Source of the DNA: Dactylosporangium aurantiacum
GTDB taxonomy: Bacteria > Actinomycetota > Actinomycetes > Mycobacteriales > Micromonosporaceae
Reading direction: 5' to 3'
DNA length: 64,000 nt
Assembly: GCF_000716715.1 (NCBI RefSeq)
Contig: NZ_JNYJ01000015.1
Span: 1 to 64,000 of the forward strand
Positions 57,647 through 64,000 of the stretch are shown piece after piece (positions within the stretch are counted from its first letter, which is position 1; the number at the start of each line of letters is the position of its first letter). Both the position numbers and the translations under genes were made by a program. The notes beneath the pieces were generated by a model. The model saw only the letters and a list, made by a program, of their open reading frames with translations, searched no databases and was not told the DNA's origin.

Positions 57647-57798
57647 GCGGCCGGCGGCGGGTGGTCGTGTTCCGGATGCTGGTCGTCACCGCGGGCGGCG
57701 TGCGGCACCTGGTGCCGCTGCGGCTCAACGACCGCACCGACCCGGAGATCGTGGCGGCCGTCGGCCGGTTCGGCGGCGGCTCAGTACTGGAACCGTGA
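57643..57798 (+). CDS. Small hypothetical protein overlapping the preceding gene
   Basis: 51 aa. GTG overlaps the preceding stop (GTGA). The sequence [20 protein letters not shown] and [16 protein letters not shown] looks like a real alpha-beta fragment, and its end overlaps the convergent chemoreceptor gene by 18 bases. Family unknown; could be a chance ORF. Confidence 0.45.
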   Translation: MSGRRRVVVFRMLVVTAGGVRHLVPLRLNDRTDPEIVAAVGRFGGGSVLEP

Positions 57799-59421
57799 CA
57801 CCAGGCCGCGCAGCTGCTCGGACAGGGCGGCCAGGTCCGCGGCGGCCCGCCGGCTCTCCGCCGTGCTCTGCGCCGTGGCCTGCGCGGCCGTGGCGACGCC
57901 GCCGATGTGCGCGGCGATCTGCGTGCCCAGGTCGGCGGCCTCGCCGACGTTGCGGTGCATCTCGTTCGTCGTCGCGGTCTGCTCCTCCACGGCGCTGGCG
58001 ATCGTCACCTGGTAGTCGTTGATCCGGGCGATGATGTCGCCGATCTCGCTGATCGCCTCGACCGCCCGGCCCGTGTCGGCCTGGATCGCCTCCACCCGGC
58101 GGGAGATGTCCTCCGTCGCCTTCGCCGTCTCCTGCGCCAGGTCCTTCACCTCGCCGGCGACGACGGCGAAGCCCTTGCCGGCCTCGCCGGCCCGGGCGGC
58201 CTCGATGGTGGCGTTGAGCGCGAGCAGGTTCGTCTGCTCCGCGATCGACGTGATCGCCTTGATGACCGAGCCGATCCGCGCCGAGGACTCGCCGAGGCTC
58301 GCGATCGTCGCGTTCGTCGACTGCGCCACCGACACGGCCTGCGCGGCCACCCGGGCACCCTCGTTGGCACTGGCGGAGATCTCGCGGATCGACGAGCCCA
58401 TCTCGTCGGCGCCCGTGGACACCGTCTGCATGTTGCGCGACACCTGGTCCGCGCTGTGCGCGGCGGAGCTGGCCTGGGTGCTGGCCGAGTCGGCGTTCAC
58501 CGCGATACGGTCGCTGAGCGAGGTGAGCTGCGAGGAGTTCGCCGACAGCGTGTCGGCGCTGCTGCGCAGCGCCCGCACCGTCTCGCGCACCGACTCGGTG
58601 GCCTGGTTGAGCGACGCGGCCATCTGCCCGACCTCGTCGCGGGAGGTGACCGCCACGGTGTGGGTCAGATCGCCGGCGGCCACCTTCGCCAGCGACTGCG
58701 ACACCTCCCGCAGCGGCCGCACGATCCGCCGGGTGATCGCCGCGGCCAGCAGCACCGCCAGCAGCAGGCCCACGACGATCACCACGACGATCGTGCGCAC
58801 CGCCGCGTGGTACGTGTCCGTGGTCGCCGTGACCTGCGCCTCGGCGCTGGCCACCTCGGCGTCGACGAGCTGCTGCAGCCGCGCGTCCATCTGCTGCTGG
58901 CCGCTGTTGAACGCCTGGATCACCTCGGCCTGGCCGGTCGGGATGGTCACCCCGGCCGGCGGCGGCTGGCGGAACACCACGGTGTCGCGCAGCGCCCGGT
59001 ACTGCCTGGTGGCCTCCTCGAACGCGCGCAGCGGCGCCTCGTTGGCGCCGTTCTTGGCGGCCCGGTAGGCGGCGACCGCGTCGTCGACGACCTTGTCCGC
59101 GCCGTGCACCATGGCCAGATACTTCGCGACATCCGGTCCCTGCGGGTTGTTGACCTCGACGGCGAAGTAGAATGCCAGGTCCGAATACATCTTCTCGATC
59201 CCGCCGCGGGCCGCGTCCGCGTAGCGCAGACCGTCGACGTTCTCGCGTTTGATCGTGGTGAGCCGCTCGTTGAGCGTGCGCATCCGGGCGATCGACAGGG
59301 CGCCGACCCCGACCGCCACCAGGATGACCAGGACGACGGCGACATAGATCTTGCCGCCGACCCGCATGTCGTGAAAGGCGCGGAGCGGACCGGGACGCGG
59401 CGTGGCGGTGGGAGCAGTCAC
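57781..59421 (-). CDS. Methyl-accepting chemotaxis protein
   Basis: 546 aa. An N-terminal membrane helix (about 23-45), a periplasmic-like four-helix sensor domain (about 48-205, with [15 protein letters not shown]), a second membrane helix (about 208-232), HAMP ([20 protein letters not shown]) and a signalling domain with the hairpin tip [31 protein letters not shown] broken here to its core [19 protein letters not shown]. It reports ligands to CheA/CheW, so the organism should have flagella at some stage. GTG 59421 has GAGG eight bases upstream. No other chemotaxis gene is in view. Confidence 0.95.
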   Translation of the reverse strand: MTAPTATPRPGPLRAFHDMRVGGKIYVAVVLVILVAVGVGALSIARMRTLNERLTTIKRENVDGLRYADAARGGIEKMYSDLAFYFAVEVNNPQGPDVAKYLAMVHGADKVVDDAVAAYRAAKNGANEAPLRAFEEATRQYRALRDTVVFRQPPPAGVTIPTGQAEVIQAFNSGQQQMDARLQQLVDAEVASAEAQVTATTDTYHAAVRTIVVVIVVGLLLAVLLAAAITRRIVRPLREVSQSLAKVAAGDLTHTVAVTSRDEVGQMAASLNQATESVRETVRALRSSADTLSANSSQLTSLSDRIAVNADSASTQASSAAHSADQVSRNMQTVSTGADEMGSSIREISASANEGARVAAQAVSVAQSTNATIASLGESSARIGSVIKAITSIAEQTNLLALNATIEAARAGEAGKGFAVVAGEVKDLAQETAKATEDISRRVEAIQADTGRAVEAISEIGDIIARINDYQVTIASAVEEQTATTNEMHRNVGEAADLGTQIAAHIGGVATAAQATAQSTAESRRAAADLAALSEQLRGLVSRFQY

Positions 59422-59512
59422 GGAAAGTGCACCTCATTCGGCCTGATCGGCGTTCGACCGGCACATCGGCGGCCCACGGCCGCACCTGAGGAGCAACCTG
59501 CCGGGCGCCGGT

Positions 59513-59560
59513 GGGGGACGCGCGGGTTCGCGTTCGGGGACGTGCGGGTTTGCGTTCCGG
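59513..59560. repeat. 22-bp direct repeat
   Basis: GGGGACGCGCGGGTTCGCGT and a following copy with three changes stand in tandem (59513-59534, 59535-59556), then a partial third, in the 240-base region between the chemoreceptor and parE starts. Confidence 0.7.
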
Positions 59561-59662
59561 GACGCGTCGGGCACCACAACCGGCGAGGGTGCCACGGAAT
59601 TGTCAGACCCTGCGGCTACGCTCGCGGGCAGCAGCGCACCAGGATCATTGGAGAGCATCGAG

Positions 59663-61720
59663 TTGACCGCACAACCCGAGACCTTGTACGGAGCTGACGA
59701 CCTCACGCTCCTCGAAGGGCTGGACGCTGTCCGTAAGCGGCCCGGCATGTACATCGGCTCGACCGACAGCCGCGGCGTCGCTCACCTGTTCAACGAGATC
59801 GTCGACAACTCCACCGACGAGGGCATCGCCGGCCACGCGACCCGCGTCGAGGTGACCCTGCACGCCGACGGTTCCGTCCAGGTCGACGACGACGGCCGCG
59901 GCATCCCCGTCGACGTGCACGCCAAGTCGGGGATGTCCGGCGTCGAGCTGGTGCTGACGCGGCTGCACGCCGGCGGCAAGTTCGGCGGCTCCGGCTACAA
60001 GACCTCCGGCGGTCTGCACGGCGTCGGCGCCTCCGCGGTCAACGCGCTGTCGCACCGCTTCGACGTCACCGTGCGCCGCGACGGCAAGGTCCACCACATG
60101 TCGTTCCAGCACGGCGTGCCCGGCGACTTCGACGGCAACGGACCGTCGGCGCCGTTCACCCGCCGCTCGGGGCTCAGCGTCACCGGCCGGATGAAGCGCG
60201 GCTCGTCCACCGGCACCTCGATCCGCTACTGGCACGACGCCCGCTACTTCGAGACCGGCGCCGCGCTCGACGTCGAGACGGTCCGCGCCAAGCTGCGCAA
60301 CACCGCGTTCCTGGTCCCCGGCGTCGCCTATGTGCTCAAGGACGCGACCGGCGGGCAGATCTCGACCGAGACGTTCCACTACCCCAACGGCCTGGCCGAC
60401 ATGGTGGAGTTCCTGGCGCCGTCCGGCGACCGCGCGGTCTGCGGGCTGCTGCACATCACCGGCGAGGGCACCTACAAGGAGAATGCCGCCGACGAGAACG
60501 GCGTCATGAAGGCCAACGTCGAGCGCCGCGCCGAGATCGAGATCGCGCTGCGCTGGGGCACCGGCTACGAGCGGGTCGTGGAGTCGTTCACCAACACGAT
60601 CCGCAACGTGCACGGCGGCACGCACCGGCGCGGCTTCGAGCGCGGCGCGCTGCGGGCCCTCGCCGACGCCATCCGCAACACCCGCGGCCTGCTGCGGCCC
60701 AAGGAGGACCTGCCGACGATCGACGACGTGCTCGAGGGCATGACCGCGGTCATCCACGTGCGCATCCCCGAGCCGCAGTTCACCTCGCAGACCAAGGACG
60801 AGCTGTCCACGGCGCCGGTCACCCGGGTCGTGCAGGGCATCGTCGAGCAGCAGATCAAGGCGTGGGTCGAGGCGCGCAAGACCAAGGTCGAGGCCCGCAC
60901 CGTCCTGCAGAAGATCGTCGACGCGGCGCGGGTGCGCCTCACCCAGAAGCAGCAGAAGGACGCCGCCCGGCGCAAGACCGCCCTCGAGGGCGCGTCGATG
61001 CCCGCGAAGCTCGTCGACTGCCGCTCCACCGGGGTGCAGCGCAGCGAGCTGTTCATCGTCGAGGGTGACAGCGCGCTCGGCACCGCCCGCATGGCCCGCT
61101 CCTCGGAGTATCAGGCACTCCTGCCGATCCGCGGCAAGATCCTCAACGTGCAGAAGGCCAACATCCAGCAGGTGCTGGACAACGCGGAGTGCTCCGCGAT
61201 CGTGCAGGTCCTCGGCGCCGGCTCCGGCCGCACCTTCGACCTGGAGGCGATGCGCTACGGGCGGATCCTGATCATGGCCGACGCCGACGTCGACGGCTCG
61301 CACATCCGCACCCTGCTCATCACGCTGTTCGCCAAGTACATGCGCCCGGCGATCGCCGACGGACGGCTCTTCGCCGCCGTCCCGCCCCTGCACAAGATCG
61401 TCACCAAGGGGCGCAACCCGGAGACGATCTACACGTACACCCAGGCCGAGATGGAGAGCACCGTCGCCCGGCTGGAGAAGGCCGGCAAGCAGGTCGTCAC
61501 GCCGATCCCGCGGTTCAAGGGTCTCGGCGAGATGGACGCCGACGAGCTGTGGGACACCACGATGAACCCGGCGACCAGGGCCGTGCGGCGCATCACCCTC
61601 GACGACGTCGAAGCGGCCGAAGAGGTCCTCGAGCTGCTCATGGGGGAGCGGGTCGAGCCCCGCCGCAACTGGCTCATCGACGCCGCGCCGCGGGTCGACC
61701 AAGACAACATCGACGCCTGA
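59663..61720 (+). CDS. parE: Topoisomerase IV subunit B (type IIA, GyrB/ParE family)
   Basis: 685 aa. GHKL ATPase: FNEIVDNSTDE, DDDGRGIP, GGLHGVGASAVNALS, and the QTK-loop SQTKDELST; transducer; TOPRIM with EGDSALG and metal site DADVDGSHI; C-terminal FKGLGEMDADELW. The enzyme uses ATP to pass one DNA duplex through another, mainly to decatenate chromosomes. TTG 59663 was chosen because GGAGAG is seven bases upstream and family members begin MTAQPETLYGADDL-like; TTG 59600 would add 21 weakly supported residues. It is adjacent to the A subunit and away from dnaA, which favours ParE over GyrB. Confidence 0.92.
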   Translation: MTAQPETLYGADDLTLLEGLDAVRKRPGMYIGSTDSRGVAHLFNEIVDNSTDEGIAGHATRVEVTLHADGSVQVDDDGRGIPVDVHAKSGMSGVELVLTRLHAGGKFGGSGYKTSGGLHGVGASAVNALSHRFDVTVRRDGKVHHMSFQHGVPGDFDGNGPSAPFTRRSGLSVTGRMKRGSSTGTSIRYWHDARYFETGAALDVETVRAKLRNTAFLVPGVAYVLKDATGGQISTETFHYPNGLADMVEFLAPSGDRAVCGLLHITGEGTYKENAADENGVMKANVERRAEIEIALRWGTGYERVVESFTNTIRNVHGGTHRRGFERGALRALADAIRNTRGLLRPKEDLPTIDDVLEGMTAVIHVRIPEPQFTSQTKDELSTAPVTRVVQGIVEQQIKAWVEARKTKVEARTVLQKIVDAARVRLTQKQQKDAARRKTALEGASMPAKLVDCRSTGVQRSELFIVEGDSALGTARMARSSEYQALLPIRGKILNVQKANIQQVLDNAECSAIVQVLGAGSGRTFDLEAMRYGRILIMADADVDGSHIRTLLITLFAKYMRPAIADGRLFAAVPPLHKIVTKGRNPETIYTYTQAEMESTVARLEKAGKQVVTPIPRFKGLGEMDADELWDTTMNPATRAVRRITLDDVEAAEEVLELLMGERVEPRRNWLIDAAPRVDQDNIDA

Positions 61721-61743
61721 GTCAGGAAGGGTAGTCCGCCGAC

Positions 61744-64000
61744 ATGGCACGCAAGGCCAAACCAGCGAGGGCCGACCTGTCCGCCTTCGACCAGGCGGGC
61801 GCGCGGGTGCTCAACAACCCGCTCGTCACCGAGGTCGAGGACTCCTACCTGGAGTATGCGTATTCGGTCATCCACTCCCGCGCGTTGCCCGACGCGCGCG
61901 ACGGCCTCAAGCCGGTGCACCGCCGCATCCTGTTCTCGATGAGCGAGCAGGGGCACCGCCCCGACCGTGGCCACGTCAAGTCGTCCCGCGTCGTCGGTGA
62001 CGTCATGGGTAAGTACCACCCCCACGGCGACAGCGCGATCTACGACGCGATGGTCCGCATGGCGCAGGACTTCTCGCTCAACGTGCCGCTCATCGACGGC
62101 CACGGCAACTTCGGCTCCCCGGACGACGGCCCCGCCGCCTCCCGGTACACCGAGGCGAGGATGTCCCGCGAGGCGATGCTGCTCGTCGGGGAGCTCGACG
62201 AGGGCACCGTGGACTTCCGGCCCAACTACGACGGCTCCCTCGACGAGCCGTCGGTGCTGCCGGCCGCGTTCCCCAACCTGCTGGTCAACGGCTCCTCCGG
62301 CATCGCCGTCGGCATGGCCACCAACATGATCCCGCACAACCTCGGCGAGGTCGTCGCCGCCGCGCGCTGGCTCATCAACCACCCCGGCGCCAGCCTCGAC
62401 AAGCTCATGGAGTTCGTCCCGGGCCCCGACCTGCCGACCGGCGGGCTGCTGCTCGGCCTCGACGAGGTCCGCCGCGCGTACGAGACCGGCCGCGGCGTCG
62501 TGCGCATGCGCGGCCGGGTCGAGATCGGCCTGCTCGAGGGCAGCCGCGGTCGGCAGGCGATCACCGTCACCGAGCTGCCGTACGGCATCGGCGCCGAGAA
62601 GGTCATCGAGAAGATCACCGATGAGGTCAACAAGACCAAGCGGCTGCAGGGCATCGCCGACGTCAAGGACCTCACCGACCGGGAGAACGGCACCCGCCTC
62701 GTCATCGAGTGCAAGGTCGGCGTCAACCCGCAGGCGCTGCTCGCCGACCTGTACCGGCTGACCCCCCTCGAGCAGTCCTTCGGCGTCAACAACCTCGTCC
62801 TCGTCGACGGCCAGCCGCAGACCCTCGGCCTCAAGCCGCTGCTCGAGGTGTTCCTCGCCCACCGCTACGAGGTCGTGACCCGGCGCACCGAGTTCCGCCG
62901 CAAGAAGCGCCTCGACCGGCTGCACCTCGTCGACGGCCTGCTCGTCGCGCTGCTGGACATCGACCGGGTCGTCGCCCTCATCCGCGCCAGCGAGAACGCC
63001 GCCGCCGCGAAGGCGTCACTGATGAGCGAGTTCGGCCTCAGCGACATCCAGGCCAGCTACATCCTGGACACCCCGCTGCGGCGCCTCACCCGCTACGACC
63101 GCATCGAGCTGGAGGCCGAGCAGGCCCGGCTCAACGAGGAGATCGCCGCGCTCAGCCAGATCCTCGACGACGAGAAGGTCCTCAAGAAGGTCGTCTCCGA
63201 CGAGCTCGCCGCCGTCGTCAAGGAGTTCGCGCAGCCGCGCCGCACCACGCTCATCGACGGCGACCTCAAGGAGGTCCTCGCCGCATCGGTCCCCGCCGGG
63301 CCGCTCGAGGTGTCCGACGATCCGTGCCAGGTGCTGCTGTCCGCGACCGGCCTGGTCGCCCGCACCGCCGCCGAGTCGGAGGAGGCCCCCGAGGGCAGCC
63401 GCAAGGCCGGCCGCGACAAGCACGACACCGTCCGCGCCGTCGTGCACACCACGGCCCGCGGTCAGGTCCTGCTCGTCACCAGCCTCGGCCGGGCGTTCAA
63501 GGTCGACGTGCTGCCGCTGCCCGTCCTGCCCGAGCAGGCCGGCACCGTCTCGCTGCGCGGCGGCATGTCCACCGCCGAGCTCGTGCCCCTGCAGGCCGGC
63601 GAGACCGTCGTCGCCCTCGCCCCGCTCGGCGGACCCGGCGCCGAGGGCTCACCCGGCCTCGCCCTGGGCACCCGCAACGGCGCGGTGAAGATCTGCGCCC
63701 CCGAGTGGCCCGTCCGCGCCGACGAGTTCGAGGTCATCGGCCTGCGCGACGGCGACGAGGTCGTCGGCGGCACGTGGCTCACCGACGGCGCCGAGACCCT
63801 CGCGTTCGTCTCCTCCGACGCGTCGCTGCTGCGCTTCCCCGCCAAGCTCGTGCGGCCCCAGGGCCTCAAGGGCGGCGGCATGGCCGGCATCGCCCTGTCC
63901 GCCGGCGCCCAGGTCCTCTTCTTCGGCGCCGTCGACACCCAGGACCCGCAGCACGGCGAGCCCATGGTCGTCACCGCCACCATCGGCAACGCCAAGGTGA
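61744..64000 (+). CDS. parC: Topoisomerase IV subunit A (GyrA/ParC family), 3' end outside the window
   Basis: At least 752 residues; the frame stays open to the window end with no stop. [49 protein letters not shown], and catalytic Tyr135 in [10 protein letters not shown] identify the breakage-reunion domain; a tower, coiled coil (about 430-480) and beta-pinwheel follow (about 500-750). No GyrA-box (QxRGGRG-type) is seen in the pinwheel, consistent with ParC rather than gyrase. AGGAAGGG precedes ATG 61744. It follows parE by 23 bases; both make the A2B2 enzyme. Confidence 0.93.
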   Translation, partial: MARKAKPARADLSAFDQAGARVLNNPLVTEVEDSYLEYAYSVIHSRALPDARDGLKPVHRRILFSMSEQGHRPDRGHVKSSRVVGDVMGKYHPHGDSAIYDAMVRMAQDFSLNVPLIDGHGNFGSPDDGPAASRYTEARMSREAMLLVGELDEGTVDFRPNYDGSLDEPSVLPAAFPNLLVNGSSGIAVGMATNMIPHNLGEVVAAARWLINHPGASLDKLMEFVPGPDLPTGGLLLGLDEVRRAYETGRGVVRMRGRVEIGLLEGSRGRQAITVTELPYGIGAEKVIEKITDEVNKTKRLQGIADVKDLTDRENGTRLVIECKVGVNPQALLADLYRLTPLEQSFGVNNLVLVDGQPQTLGLKPLLEVFLAHRYEVVTRRTEFRRKKRLDRLHLVDGLLVALLDIDRVVALIRASENAAAAKASLMSEFGLSDIQASYILDTPLRRLTRYDRIELEAEQARLNEEIAALSQILDDEKVLKKVVSDELAAVVKEFAQPRRTTLIDGDLKEVLAASVPAGPLEVSDDPCQVLLSATGLVARTAAESEEAPEGSRKAGRDKHDTVRAVVHTTARGQVLLVTSLGRAFKVDVLPLPVLPEQAGTVSLRGGMSTAELVPLQAGETVVALAPLGGPGAEGSPGLALGTRNGAVKICAPEWPVRADEFEVIGLRDGDEVVGGTWLTDGAETLAFVSSDASLLRFPAKLVRPQGLKGGGMAGIALSAGAQVLFFGAVDTQDPQHGEPMVVTATIGNAKV

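Noticed and set aside
59663..64000. Calling the pair gyrB and gyrA
   Set aside because: There is no dnaA/dnaN/recF context and no GyrA-box in the visible pinwheel; the B and A genes beside pgi and a chemoreceptor fit the second type IIA enzyme. Not absolutely certain, since the A subunit is truncated.
1..64000. Mobile elements, tRNA and rRNA genes
   Set aside because: No transposase, integrase, terminal inverted repeats of insertion-sequence type, cloverleaf-like sequences or rRNA blocks were seen on reading both strands.

Overview
The window is high-GC, gene-dense DNA with actinobacterial family content (LuxR-type two-component systems, DUF1360, RDD and MT0933-like proteins, AA10 monooxygenases with CBM2 domains, an actinomycete-type Erm, an ECF42-type sigma factor with its DGPF partner). 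Many genes start leaderless, with TANNNT placed 6-8 nt before ATG/GTG. A chemoreceptor implies motility. Together this suggests a motile-spore member of the Micromonosporaceae (Actinoplanes-like), but that is an inference; there is no rRNA here to test it. I saw no rRNA, tRNA, CRISPR array, transposase, integrase or prophage genes.

Layout. 0-9 kb: a large membrane TPR protein built from 194-residue modules, an LPMO-CBM2-CIP1-like cellulose-active enzyme, a decayed EAL gene, two small MGLF proteins, a DEAD-box helicase. 9-10 kb: a gene-poor stretch with two minisatellites. 10-25.8 kb: several regulator-enzyme pairs (TetR/FAD monooxygenase, AraC/VOC, TetR/P450), an aminoglycoside-kinase-like protein, an ABC exporter with an orphan histidine kinase, a LigD-type polymerase with GrpB, and a nucleotidyltransferase. 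25.9-32 kb: an ABC-ABC-kinase-regulator operon facing a second kinase-regulator pair. 32-37 kb: MFS pump and a complete polar amino-acid ABC importer. 37-41 kb: a small caspase/CHAT-like protein, a toroid-like protein, two FluC subunits, then an erm gene. 41-46 kb: methyltransferase, second LPMO with a coupled membrane protein, GAF histidine kinase. 45.7-50.2 kb: TetR plus a heterodimeric multidrug ABC exporter joined through a duplicated 89-bp cassette. 50-64 kb: DGPF/ECF sigma pair, epimerase, pgi, a TauE/SafE permease, chemoreceptor, and topoisomerase IV genes parE and parC, the latter cut by the window end.

How genes work together. Three antibiotic-response units stand out: erm with its own apparent leader peptide and a WhiB7-like promoter, the TetR-controlled ABC exporter, and the TetR/FAD monooxygenase. 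Cellulose or chitin use is served by two secreted LPMOs. Signalling is dominated by DesK/NarL-type two-component systems, three kinases but only two regulators.

The most notable points are the probable erm attenuation unit with an RLR-containing leaderless peptide at 41319-41408, the 89-bp translation-coupling duplication at 48068-48245, the exactly 582-bp periodic TPR gene, the stand-alone His/Cys CHAT-like protein at 37111-37737, and the window-wide leaderless start pattern.
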